From: Pseudoalteromonas gelatinilytica
Lineage (GTDB): Bacteria; Pseudomonadota; Gammaproteobacteria; Enterobacterales; Alteromonadaceae
Length of the DNA: 64,000 nt
Direction of reading: 5' to 3'
Assembly: GCF_001641615.1 (NCBI RefSeq)
Contig: NZ_LRRU01000008.1
Location: 45,838-109,837 of the forward strand
The notes under the pieces were generated by a model. That model saw only the letters and a program-made list of their open reading frames with translations, had not been told where the DNA came from and did no database searches. A program made the position numbers and the translations under genes. Shown in pieces: positions 53,711 to 62,601 of this stretch. Numbering within the stretch: the first letter of the stretch is position 1; every line of letters starts with the position of its first letter.

Positions 53711-55219
53711 TTACAGCGAGTCATTGAGTAGTGTGTAAAAACGTGAAGTTACACCGTTTGTCCAACCAAACCCTTGCTGTACTGTGTATTCGCCACCACC
53801 TGCACGACTGACTAATTCGCACACATTATACTTTTCAAGCAGGCACTTATCCTCTGCAAAACGCATTTCGATCATACTCAGCCAGTTTTTCATGATCGCC
53901 TGTGCCTCGCTGACAAAGCCATACTCTGTTAAACCTTTTACAGCAAACCATTGCAGCGGCGCCCAACCGTTAGGACTATCCCATTGTTGTGGTGTACTAC
54001 ACAATGTTGTCACTAAACCACCGGGCTTTAAAAACTCACTCATCAGTTTTTGCTTCACTTGTTGAGCTTGTTGTACAGATGCAGCGCCTACAAACAAAGG
54101 AACAGCCATTGCCATCGAATCAACACTACTTTGCTGATTGAGTCGAATGTTGTAATCACGATAAACACCCGCCTCAGAATTCCAACAATAGGTATTAATT
54201 GCATCTAAGCGCAGTGTAGCCAGCTCAGCAATTGATTGACTCTTTTGTTCTTCACCAAGTAACCGATAAAAACGAGATAATGTATGCTCTAAGTTATACA
54301 GTAAGCTATTCAAATCAACCGGTATGATATTGGTTGTTTCAATGCTTTTTAGATCATCATGATCGCAAAGCCAACGGCTACTAAAATCCCAGCCAGACTC
54401 GCATGCCGCACGAATATGTTGAAAATAACGTTGCTGCTGCTCAGTTGTTAGCCCTTCAGCGTCATGTAAATCTTCTTTTAATGACTCTGGACGAGGTGTT
54501 GCCGCACTATCCCAATAGCGGTTTAAAATAGCCTTATTAGGCATTTTTACAACACGCCTAATAGCAGGCGTTTCACTGCTAAGATCATTACAGCCTTGCA
54601 TCCAAAATTGATACTCAGCTTCAAGTGCTTTGACGGCGTTTGCCAGCCAAGTTAAATCTGCTTCTTGTTTATATTTAGCGTCCCATAGCATCGCTATCAT
54701 TAACGCCAAAACAGGTGGTTGCGAGCGAGAGCTATAATAAACTCGGTTACCATTTGGAATACAGCCATTACGTTCTTGTAGGTCTATAAAGTTATTAACC
54801 ATGGCTTCAATGGTGGCTAGGTCGCCACAATCTTCTAAACCCAAGGCTGTAAAATAACTATCCCAATAATAAATTTCTTGAAAACGACCACCCGGTACAA
54901 TGTAGTCAAACTGCAAGGGCATTAGTGAGCTTGCTAAATCTGTATCAGCATTGCGATGCAAATGCGGCCATAAATCAAGAATATACTGTTTAACCGAAGT
55001 GGTATCTAATTTCGCAGTCGGAATAGACTGATCAGCAAACACAAAGTTCGACATCACAAATTCACGCAGCGCATCACCTTTTAAAGGGCCTACAAGTTGA
55101 TATAACTCACAAGCACTTTGCCAAGATAAGTTTGGCACAGCATCGGCAAACATTTTTGAATCAGCAAACACTTCTGCTAGCTGTACGTCTTTAAATAATT
55201 GGCTATTAACGAAGTTCAT
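53711..55219 (-). CDS. treF: Cytoplasmic trehalase (GH37)
   Basis: A 502-residue enzyme without signal peptide. Both trehalase signatures are present: PGGRFQEIYYWD at residues 109-120 and QWDSPNGWAPLQW near the C-terminus. It hydrolyses trehalose to two glucoses. The MFS gene ends nine bases upstream, so it is the second gene of a two-gene operon with the transporter; the LacI gene lies just beyond. The lack of a signal peptide marks the cytoplasmic TreF type rather than TreA. Confidence 0.9.
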   Translation of the reverse strand: MNFVNSQLFKDVQLAEVFADSKMFADAVPNLSWQSACELYQLVGPLKGDALREFVMSNFVFADQSIPTAKLDTTSVKQYILDLWPHLHRNADTDLASSLMPLQFDYIVPGGRFQEIYYWDSYFTALGLEDCGDLATIEAMVNNFIDLQERNGCIPNGNRVYYSSRSQPPVLALMIAMLWDAKYKQEADLTWLANAVKALEAEYQFWMQGCNDLSSETPAIRRVVKMPNKAILNRYWDSAATPRPESLKEDLHDAEGLTTEQQQRYFQHIRAACESGWDFSSRWLCDHDDLKSIETTNIIPVDLNSLLYNLEHTLSRFYRLLGEEQKSQSIAELATLRLDAINTYCWNSEAGVYRDYNIRLNQQSSVDSMAMAVPLFVGAASVQQAQQVKQKLMSEFLKPGGLVTTLCSTPQQWDSPNGWAPLQWFAVKGLTEYGFVSEAQAIMKNWLSMIEMRFAEDKCLLEKYNVCELVSRAGGGEYTVQQGFGWTNGVTSRFYTLLNDSL

Positions 55220-55228
55220 GACAATCCC

Positions 55229-56479
55229 TTATTCTGCGCTTGAAGCCGCTTGATACTGTGGTTTTAGGGTAATTTTCTTAAAGATTGAAACGGTGATTAA
55301 TAGCAAGGCTATTGGCACTAATGTGAGATAAAACGCATGCTGACCGCTAAATTTATCGAATACAAAGCCCGTAATAATTGAGCCTGTTGTTCCACCTAAT
55401 GCTGAAAAAACCACAATTAAACCTGTCATAGCCGCATGCTTGTGCTTAGCAAGTGAACTCAGCATCACAGAGTTAAGTAACGGGTAAATCGGTGCCATAA
55501 AAAAGCCAATCAACGGCAGCATGTATGCTGCAAAAGGCACATCAAACACACTTTTCACTTGGCTACCATCAACATCGTGAGTCAAAGGCAGCACCAATAA
55601 TACGAGCACCCCCATAGCGACCAAGCAGCCCATTAATAAACTAAACCAACTAATAAACCTAAGTACTTGCCCTGCTACCAAACGACCAAGCGCTAACGCA
55701 GCTGCAAACAAACTGGCAAGTTGGATACTGACATCAACAGGCAATTTTAAAACTTGGTTATTAAAGGTCGGTAGCCAAGTGCCCACGCCTTGCTCTATTA
55801 GTACATACATAAATGCACTAACAACAAAAATAAGCACAAGGGGTTGGTAAGTCAGCTTTAACATATCTATAAAGTCATGAAGCTGAGATTGCTGATTAGT
55901 TTTTAGTTCTGGCGATTTTATTGGTGCCGCAAGCACAGAAACAAACGCCACCGCAACAATCGCTGCAAGCAAGTAATAAACATTCAACCAGTGGCTACTT
56001 TGCGGGTCATCAGCGTCTATAAATAACGCAAAAATCCAATAACCCGACAGCACACCTAGCATAAACACCCCTTCAATGGTGTTTAATAACGCTGAATGTT
56101 TATTTGCATTATCAGTCACTTGACCAATAACAGAGTAAACAGAGATTTTCATTACTGCAAAGCTGCAACCAATTGCGGCAAAGAGCGCTTTTAATACCCA
56201 AAAGTCGGCAATGCTCGGAACAACCAAGCACATCACTGCAACCAGTAATAAAGCGCCAAGCATGGCAATTTTATAGCCTATACGAGGGATAAATGACGCC
56301 ACTAAAAATGACACAATGGCAATACTAAGATCCTTAAATCCTTCAAGAACAGACGCCTGAGTTTTGCTTACATCTAAGCTATTGATTGCTTGTAAAATAA
56401 CAGTGCCCACACTATTAAGCATAATAGCAAAGACAAAATAGCTGCATGCCAGCGCGATAGTTATTCTTATAGGATTCAT
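55229..56479 (-). CDS. MFS transporter of the trehalose locus
   Basis: A 416-residue major-facilitator protein with about 12 hydrophobic helices and no MFS signature departures noted. It is transcribed with the trehalase gene from a promoter containing the TGCAAACGTTTGCA operator at 56531. It should carry unmodified trehalose into the cytoplasm for the trehalase. Similar in size to the sucrose-locus MFS protein. Confidence 0.78.
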   Translation of the reverse strand: MNPIRITIALACSYFVFAIMLNSVGTVILQAINSLDVSKTQASVLEGFKDLSIAIVSFLVASFIPRIGYKIAMLGALLLVAVMCLVVPSIADFWVLKALFAAIGCSFAVMKISVYSVIGQVTDNANKHSALLNTIEGVFMLGVLSGYWIFALFIDADDPQSSHWLNVYYLLAAIVAVAFVSVLAAPIKSPELKTNQQSQLHDFIDMLKLTYQPLVLIFVVSAFMYVLIEQGVGTWLPTFNNQVLKLPVDVSIQLASLFAAALALGRLVAGQVLRFISWFSLLMGCLVAMGVLVLLVLPLTHDVDGSQVKSVFDVPFAAYMLPLIGFFMAPIYPLLNSVMLSSLAKHKHAAMTGLIVVFSALGGTTGSIITGFVFDKFSGQHAFYLTLVPIALLLITVSIFKKITLKPQYQAASSAE

Positions 56480-56530
56480 TCACTTCAACCTACGATTATT
56501 TTTATTCAGTCTAGTTTAGCGCAAAACAAA

Positions 56531-56546
56531 ATGCAAACGTTTGCAT
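56531..56546. promoter_or_regulatory. LacI operator of the trehalose MFS-trehalase operon
   Basis: ATGCAAACGTTTGCAT, a perfect 16-bp palindrome 52 bases upstream of the MFS start. Same core as 57745. TGCAAACGTTTGCA is a typical LacI/PurR-type operator. Confidence 0.85.
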
Positions 56547-56580
56547 TTAAAATTACACATATTGCTAACATTTAATAGGC

Positions 56581-57588
56581 TTAGCGCTGGCTCGACTGCC
56601 TATTTACTAGTTCTATTTCAACAACTTGAGATTCTACCGACTGCCCTGCTAACTGGGCTAACAACTTTTCAACAAGAATAACTGAAGCGCGTTGAGTATT
56701 TTGTTTAATACTCGACAAAGAAGGATGACTGATATCTGCCATGGCAATATCATCAAAGCCCACGAGGGCAACGTCGTTTGGAATACTAATGTAACGCTCT
56801 TTCAGGGCTTTCATCGCACCAAAAGCCACCATGTCACTACATGCCATAATGCCATCAAAGCACAGCCCTTTTTCTACCAACAATTGGTTAATTCCTTTAT
56901 AAGCAGCACTACTAGTAATATCGATAGAAACCACGTGAGGAGTGGCTTTGGCTTCATTAATAGCATCTAAATAACCACGGTGGCGTTCACTAATTTCAGC
57001 GTGCCCAGGGTCACCTAAAAACAAAATATTTTTAGCGCCATTTGCCAATAAGTGCTCAGTCGCTAGGCGACCACCTAAATAATTATCGCTGCCAACAATT
57101 GGGTAACTGCTGGGTGTTTTTGGATCGCCCCACACAACTAGAGGAACACCAGCACTCGCTGCAGCTTCAATATTTGCTTGGCTTTTACCTTGGCCGACCA
57201 CAATAATGCCATCGGCGCGGCGGCTATTAATAAAGTAATTTGCCCAATCATCGCTGGCCATAAACGAATTAGAAAGTAATAACTCTAAGCCAAATTTATT
57301 TAGCGCTAAATTTATTTCACCAACAATTTTAAGTAAGAAAGGGTCGTTAATAGACTGTTCTGTATCACCATCGAGGTTAATAATAACCGCAACAACATTG
57401 GTTTTTTGGGTGCGAAGGCGGCTAGCAGCCGTGTTTAAACTAAAGTTATGTTTTTTTGCTAACTGTTGAAGCTTGTCGCGAGTTTCCTTCTTTATCAATG
57501 GGTTATCATTGAGCGCACGGGAAACTGTCGACGTAGAAACACCGGCTAATTTAGCAAGATCAGCTAACTTTAATTTTCTATCATTCAT
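56581..57588 (-). CDS. LacI-family repressor of the trehalose locus
   Basis: A 335-residue LacI/GalR protein starting at ATG 57588 (MNDRKLKLADL); the longer frame adds unconserved residues. DNA-binding helix-turn-helix and hinge: KLADLAKLAGVSTSTVSRALNDNPLIKKETRDKL. The effector domain ends with VALVGFDDIAMADISHPSLSSI. It lies between two identical palindromic operators and should repress the MFS-trehalase operon and the divergent receptor. The inducer is probably trehalose or a derivative. Confidence 0.88.
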   Translation of the reverse strand: MNDRKLKLADLAKLAGVSTSTVSRALNDNPLIKKETRDKLQQLAKKHNFSLNTAASRLRTQKTNVVAVIINLDGDTEQSINDPFLLKIVGEINLALNKFGLELLLSNSFMASDDWANYFINSRRADGIIVVGQGKSQANIEAAASAGVPLVVWGDPKTPSSYPIVGSDNYLGGRLATEHLLANGAKNILFLGDPGHAEISERHRGYLDAINEAKATPHVVSIDITSSAAYKGINQLLVEKGLCFDGIMACSDMVAFGAMKALKERYISIPNDVALVGFDDIAMADISHPSLSSIKQNTQRASVILVEKLLAQLAGQSVESQVVEIELVNRQSSQR

Positions 57589-57744
57589 GATACTGAAACA
57601 CTGCTTTCCTTTAAAACATATGCTGGCAATATACCACCATTTTGACCAAATCGCTGCGCCAAAGAGCATAATATTTTTTCAGTAAGCAAAACAGACCAAC
57701 TCACCCTGTGGGTAAAAAAAGGACAAAAAATTGAAAAAACAAAT

Positions 57745-57758
57745 TGCAAACGTTTGCA
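57745..57758. promoter_or_regulatory. LacI operator upstream of the trehalose receptor
   Basis: TGCAAACGTTTGCA, same core as the site at 56531, in the divergent LacI/receptor region, 93 bases before the receptor start. Confidence 0.85.
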
Positions 57759-57851
57759 TAAATCTTTATGGTTTATAAAAGCAAGGTGTTAACAATTGCA
57801 AAATATTCGCTAATACATTGCTTTCAACAACATAAAAAATGGGAACACACA

Positions 57852-60110
57852 ATGACAACTACATACACACGCAGTGCGCTAGCCTCTGCAATTTTGCTAG
57901 CTTTAAGTGGCCAAACAGTTATGGCCGAAGAGCAAACTGATCAACCAGCTAAAGAAAAAGTTGAACGTATTATTGTATCGGGTACACCTGCAGGTATTGG
58001 CGTACGTAAAATTGATGCTGGCTATGCAGTAACCAATATCGATGCAGATCAAATTGTTAAATTATCGCCAAAAAGTACCGCTGATTTATTCAAAGCCGTG
58101 CCGGGTGTGTGGGTAGAAAGCTCGGGTGGTGAGTCTGGCGCGAACGTATTTGTACGTGGTTTCCCTGGTGGTGGTGATGCACCATTCTTAACATTAAGCC
58201 TTGAAGGTTCGCCAATTTACCCTGCGCCTACTTTGTCATTTTTAGAAAACTCGTCGTTATTCCGTTTAGATGAAACAATTGAAACGATGGAGGCATTACG
58301 CGGTGGTCCAAACCCTGTTGTATCAAATGGCCAACCTGGTTTAACAACTAACTTCCGCCTTAAACGTGGTAGTGAAGATACCGAAGGTGTATTCAAATAC
58401 ACAACTTCAGATTACGACTTACAACGCATTGATGCCGTGGTAAGTGGTGAGATTTCGGATGATTTATATTTCATGGTGGGTGGTTATGTTAAAAGCTCTC
58501 CAGGTATTCGTGATGCTGGATTCACATCAGAAAAAGGCAGCCAGTTCACAATTAATATCACTAAAGAATTAGAAAACGGCACCATTAATTTATACACCCG
58601 TCAAACCGACGACCACGGTGCTTGGTACTTACCAACACCACTTAATGTTGACGGCGTTGACGCAAGCTACACGCAGCTGGGTACTTTAAATCGCCAAGCG
58701 ACTATCTACACAGGCGCAAATAATGACGAGCAACAGATCGACTTAGGTGAAGGCCGTGGTTGGAAAGGTCATGTTTCTGGCGGTAGCATCAAACTTGAAT
58801 TCGATAACGGTTGGAGCTTCACAGATCGCTTCAACATCACCAAAGGTGATGCAAACACGTACGGCTTAGTACCGGCAGGCTCTGCAACAACCGTTGGTGC
58901 GGTGGCTGATAACGGTGAAACAGCAACAGGTGCAGTAACTGGCACAGAATACGATGCAGACACAGCGGTTCAACAACTTGGTCGTTGGGTGGTATTAAAA
59001 GAAATTAGCGCATTCACCAATGATTTAGCATTTGCTAAAAAGCTTGATAACTTATCACTGGCCTTTGGTTATTACACAGCCAGCACATCAGCAAATGACT
59101 GGTGGAGCTTAGGTAACACAGCGTATCACGTCCTTGAAGCAGGCGGCGAAATGCTAGACGGCATCGAGTGTAATGCAAGTGTTGATGGTTGTGACTTCAA
59201 CTACGATATCAACTCTACAGGCGATGCACGTACCAATGCCTTTTACACAACAGCTCAATATAAATTCAACGATGACTTTACGCTTGATGCCGGTGTTCGT
59301 TTTGAAAACCACGAAGTGGAATACTCGGTTGATGAAGGTCTTGATGGCGTAATCGATAAGTCTGTTCAATATGACGAAAGCAAAACATCGTGGACAACGG
59401 GTATCAACTACTCAATTAACGATGACATGGGTGTGTTTGCCCGCGTAAACCGTGGTTACAAAATGCCTTACTTTGACGACTTCCGCGATAACTTTAGCGC
59501 ATACGAAGGTGGCGAAAAGTTAATTAAAGAAGTAACACAAGCCGAGTTTGGTTATAAGCTATTAACTGATAGCACCGATTTCTATGCAACATTCTTCACT
59601 AACGAAGTAAAAGGTGACACTTTTGTTCGTCGCCCTGGTGTACCAGCTGAAATCTTAACCAACGAAGCATACGGTATTGAGCTTGATTATAACTACAACC
59701 ACGAATCTGGTTTCTCAGTTAACTTAAACTCAACGCTTCAAGAAACTGAAATCACAGAAAGCCCAAGCAACGAAGGTAACGAAAGCCAACGTCAGCCAAA
59801 ATGGCAAGTACGTGTAACACCAAGCTATGACTTTGAAGTAAGCGATATGTATGCAACCTTATACGGCACAATCTCAGCGGTTGATGATCGTTGGGGCGAC
59901 AACGAAAACACGGTTGTGTTAGAAGGTTACGAAAAAGTAGACATTGGTTTAATTGTTGAGCCTATGGAAGGTATTAAAGTGCAATTAGCAGTTGATAACT
60001 TAACTGACGAGCAAGGTATCACTGAAGGTGACCCTCGTAATGCTGATGCACCGAATGGTCGTTACATTATGCCTCGTACTACACGCTTAAGCATTAGCTA
60101 CGAGTTTTAA
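57852..60110 (+). CDS. TonB-dependent receptor, trehalose uptake
   Basis: A 752-residue outer-membrane receptor starting at ATG 57852 (the upstream frame would mask the signal peptide). Signal peptide to about residue 26, then a TonB-box-like RIIVSGTP, plug with FKAVPGVWVESSGGES, NVFVRGFPGGG, EALRGGPNPV, and a barrel ending ISYEF. The operator and gene order (LacI, MFS, trehalase) assign trehalose or a related disaccharide. The start region GAACACACAATG is complementary to the repeat-array loop. Confidence 0.85.
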   Translation: MTTTYTRSALASAILLALSGQTVMAEEQTDQPAKEKVERIIVSGTPAGIGVRKIDAGYAVTNIDADQIVKLSPKSTADLFKAVPGVWVESSGGESGANVFVRGFPGGGDAPFLTLSLEGSPIYPAPTLSFLENSSLFRLDETIETMEALRGGPNPVVSNGQPGLTTNFRLKRGSEDTEGVFKYTTSDYDLQRIDAVVSGEISDDLYFMVGGYVKSSPGIRDAGFTSEKGSQFTINITKELENGTINLYTRQTDDHGAWYLPTPLNVDGVDASYTQLGTLNRQATIYTGANNDEQQIDLGEGRGWKGHVSGGSIKLEFDNGWSFTDRFNITKGDANTYGLVPAGSATTVGAVADNGETATGAVTGTEYDADTAVQQLGRWVVLKEISAFTNDLAFAKKLDNLSLAFGYYTASTSANDWWSLGNTAYHVLEAGGEMLDGIECNASVDGCDFNYDINSTGDARTNAFYTTAQYKFNDDFTLDAGVRFENHEVEYSVDEGLDGVIDKSVQYDESKTSWTTGINYSINDDMGVFARVNRGYKMPYFDDFRDNFSAYEGGEKLIKEVTQAEFGYKLLTDSTDFYATFFTNEVKGDTFVRRPGVPAEILTNEAYGIELDYNYNHESGFSVNLNSTLQETEITESPSNEGNESQRQPKWQVRVTPSYDFEVSDMYATLYGTISAVDDRWGDNENTVVLEGYEKVDIGLIVEPMEGIKVQLAVDNLTDEQGITEGDPRNADAPNGRYIMPRTTRLSISYEF

Positions 60111-60150
60111 GCGATTCTCCCAAACCCCTTGATTGAAAGAATCAATACCC

Positions 60151-60184
60151 AAGCCACAGTGTTTTATAACCTGTGGCTTTTTTG
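60151..60184 (+). terminator. Intrinsic terminator after the trehalose receptor
   Basis: AAGCCACAG ... CTGTGGCTT followed by T6. Confidence 0.88.
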
Positions 60185-60196
60185 TATTGATGCTAT

Positions 60197-60742
60197 TTAT
60201 TTATATTTTTCTATTAGTCTTATCGCAGCATTGTTTAAGTCATCATTGATGATCTCAAATACGGTTAATTTTTTAGTCACAGCGTAATAAGTTGCTAGGC
60301 ATACCAAACAAAAAGTAAACAATATATTTTGCCATGAGTTTAAATACCATTGACCACTCCAAACCAATAGAAATTCATCATTTACTGGCGATAGATAGTG
60401 AATAGGCCACTGAAATCCATCAGGACTTTTTGACCCAATCACATCAAATAAAATGTGAACCTGAACGAGCAAAAATGATGCAATATAAACCTTAGCTCTT
60501 TGTACTTTAGATAAGAGCATCGCTAGAGTTGCGATAACCAAGGCTGCAAACAATGAATGCCCTAAATGATGATGAAAGGAAAAGTAATAGTTTGAGCTTC
60601 CATTAAATTTATCAACAATGATACCTAGCCCATCTAGATCTGGTGCTACACCAGCCAAAGTTACAATAGCTCTTTCGCGGCGATTATTAAAAAGGCGGAC
60701 GGTACTGAGCCAACTAAATAACAGATGAGTCACTGGTGCCAT
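60197..60742 (-). CDS. DUF457/YdjM-family inner-membrane hydrolase-like protein
   Basis: A 181-residue membrane protein with four or five helices and the metal-binding pattern of the family: VTHLLFSW near the start, APDLDGLG, the FHHHLGHSLF histidines, and VHILFDVIGS. Family members are described as membrane-bound metal-dependent hydrolases, and E. coli YdjM is under LexA control; no LexA site is seen here. Start follows AGGAG. Substrate unknown. Confidence 0.8.
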   Translation of the reverse strand: MAPVTHLLFSWLSTVRLFNNRRERAIVTLAGVAPDLDGLGIIVDKFNGSSNYYFSFHHHLGHSLFAALVIATLAMLLSKVQRAKVYIASFLLVQVHILFDVIGSKSPDGFQWPIHYLSPVNDEFLLVWSGQWYLNSWQNILFTFCLVCLATYYAVTKKLTVFEIINDDLNNAAIRLIEKYK

Positions 60743-60871
60743 TAAACTTCTCCTTAAACCTTTTTAGTTGCTAATTAATAAGCTTAAACCAATAAAATCA
60801 AGCAACATATCTACGAAAAGAATAGGCCATACTATCCATTGAATAAGTCCCTTTTTTTTGGGTTACAATGC

Positions 60872-61489
60872 TCAAAACCTACCTGAATGAAAAAAGTTTT
60901 TATAAAGCTCTTGGGCTAAATTACTATGCGATTCAAGGGTAAAATGCACACCTTCATGCTGGCAAGGCGTAGCGATTGTTGTGATATCCAAGAACAAAGT
61001 TTGCTGTTCTTGGCACAGTTCAGAAAAAGCCGCGACTAGTTCATCAAACTTAGCAGCCGCGCCTGCATAAATAGATTGATACGCGCCAACCTCATACACC
61101 GCTGGCGGGCTTAGTATCATTATTTTGGGTAATTCGCGGTGCAGATAGTAGTTTTTTATATCTAAAATGAATATTTCGAGGGCTTTGGCAATATCAGCAG
61201 CCGACAGTGCAAAACGGCGCTTTAAATCATTCGTGCCGAGCTGAATAACAATCACATCTAAATGATAAGCCGCTAAGTAAGGTTCTAAGTATTTAATGCC
61301 AAGTTTATCGCCACTGAAAGGTGGGTCGTTCACCAGTGTACGATTAGGTTGGCCGGCTTCAATAACTTGGTAGCCGGCACCTAATTTAATACCCAGTAAA
61401 CTAGGCCAGCGCTCATCGGCTGCAAAGCGCTTACCATCGACGGGCGAAATACCATAGGTGTTTGAATCACCGAAGCATAAGATATTCAT
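60872..61489 (-). CDS. SGNH/GDSL-family hydrolase
   Basis: A 205-residue esterase-type protein starting at ATG 61489. The four SGNH blocks are visible: ILCFGDSNTYG (Ser), a glycine/asparagine region QPNRTL, LGTNDLKRRF (Asn), and the catalytic Asp/His at HEGVHFTLESH near the C-terminus. No signal peptide, so cytoplasmic. Its start overlaps the stop of the DsrE-like gene by one base (TAATG), so the two are translationally coupled. Substrate unknown. Confidence 0.8.
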   Translation of the reverse strand: MNILCFGDSNTYGISPVDGKRFAADERWPSLLGIKLGAGYQVIEAGQPNRTLVNDPPFSGDKLGIKYLEPYLAAYHLDVIVIQLGTNDLKRRFALSAADIAKALEIFILDIKNYYLHRELPKIMILSPPAVYEVGAYQSIYAGAAAKFDELVAAFSELCQEQQTLFLDITTIATPCQHEGVHFTLESHSNLAQELYKNFFHSGRF

Positions 61490-62013
61490 TAAAATGGATT
61501 CAATGTGTAACCTTGTTGCTGCAACTGTGCATGCGCCGTCATTGCCGATAACGCCATTTGCACACCAGGAATAAGCTGTTGCTGCTTTACCTTCATGTGC
61601 GTTGCAGACTGCCCACACACATACACAACGGTATTATGTGCCAACAATTGTGAGATCAATTGCTGATTTTTATTGTCACTATCAAAGCGCTGTTTATAAA
61701 AACTGTTTTCCAGTACATCAACACTTGCGCCACCATGCACAACTAAAGCAAGTTGAATGTTCTCAGGCTTCACACCATGGGCTATATGCATATTAATGAA
61801 CCGTGCTAATGAGTTCATTTTGTTATTCTGCGCCCCTTTTTCTGCCGCATCAGCTACATCAAATGCCACTTTGAAAACCGTTTGATCAGAGATTGGTGCA
61901 TGGTTTGGCACATCATAATAAAAACCAAAACCTTTGATAGCAGGCTCAGCTTGCTCTGCATAACTAAACGAAGATAATAAGGCTAAAGATAAACCTAACA
62001 GTGTTGATTTCAT
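61489..62013 (-). CDS. Exported DsrE/F-like protein
   Basis: A 174-residue protein with a signal peptide (about 1-19, SFSYA). The rest has the DsrE fold pattern: VFKVAFDVADAAEKG, LARFINMHIAHGVKPENIQLALVVHGGA, and a late cysteine (VVYVCGQSATHM), the position of the sulfur-carrying cysteine. Its periplasmic location is common in a branch of this family in marine bacteria. A sulfur-handling or redox role is inferred. It is coupled to an SGNH gene. Confidence 0.75.
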   Translation of the reverse strand: MKSTLLGLSLALLSSFSYAEQAEPAIKGFGFYYDVPNHAPISDQTVFKVAFDVADAAEKGAQNNKMNSLARFINMHIAHGVKPENIQLALVVHGGASVDVLENSFYKQRFDSDNKNQQLISQLLAHNTVVYVCGQSATHMKVKQQQLIPGVQMALSAMTAHAQLQQQGYTLNPF

Positions 62014-62060
62014 AAAAGTTCCTGTTGTTTTTTACTCTAGCCTACCTTGTTTAAACCCGT

Positions 62061-62525
62061 TTAACTAGCATCAATATGTTGGTGCGCTTTAAAGGTCATG
62101 CCTAAGTAATTAAAGGTGTTTTTAAACATCTCGATAAACGCGTTAGGTGCGTGTGCAGATCCTGCATTTGAGAGCAATGAAAACTGCTTTTCACGCAGTG
62201 TTCTCAGTTTTGGCCTGAGTGTTTCATCATCCATGTAATCAGTGATCCGGTCTAAAAATGCTTTAAACTGCGGTGTGGTGTTATACCAATACACTGGCGA
62301 TGCCAGCACCCAGTGTTGATAATTCAACAGCGCTTCAAATACCGCATAAAAGTCATCATTTTTATATTGCTTATCGTAGCAATAAGGCGAGATAACATAG
62401 TCATCTAGACATACTACATCGCCGCCATACTGCGCTTTATAATCATTAACTTGTAAACTCGTATTACCCTTTTTTCGCGCACTTGAATAAATAATTACCG
62501 TATTTGTTATTGGTTTTTGTTGCAT
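62061..62525 (-). CDS. Flavodoxin-like NAD(P)H oxidoreductase under SoxR control
   Basis: A 154-residue protein with the FMN-binding loop IIYSSARKKGNTS near the N-terminus and the ASPVYWYNTTPQFKAFLDR segment of the FMN_red/flavodoxin_2 fold. It reduces flavin or quinone-like substrates with NAD(P)H. The ATG at 62525 follows AAAGGAG. Its promoter carries a SoxR box in a 19-base spacer, so it is probably a direct SoxR target answering redox-cycling compounds. Confidence 0.8.
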   Translation of the reverse strand: MQQKPITNTVIIYSSARKKGNTSLQVNDYKAQYGGDVVCLDDYVISPYCYDKQYKNDDFYAVFEALLNYQHWVLASPVYWYNTTPQFKAFLDRITDYMDDETLRPKLRTLREKQFSLLSNAGSAHAPNAFIEMFKNTFNYLGMTFKAHQHIDAS

Positions 62526-62554
62526 GACTATCACTCCTTTTTTATGATGTGCGC

Positions 62555-62585
62555 AGCGTAAAACCTCAAGCTAACTTTAGGTCAA
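62555..62585 (-). promoter_or_regulatory. SoxR-controlled promoter of the flavodoxin-like gene
   Basis: On the minus strand TTGACC and TACGCT are separated by exactly 19 bases, the long spacer of MerR-type promoters. The spacer holds CCTAAAGTTAGCTTGAGG (62564-62581), a dyad close to the E. coli soxS SoxR box. The soxR gene starts 17 bases away. Confidence 0.85.
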
Positions 62586-62601
62586 CACCTTGGAGAAAAT
62601 T

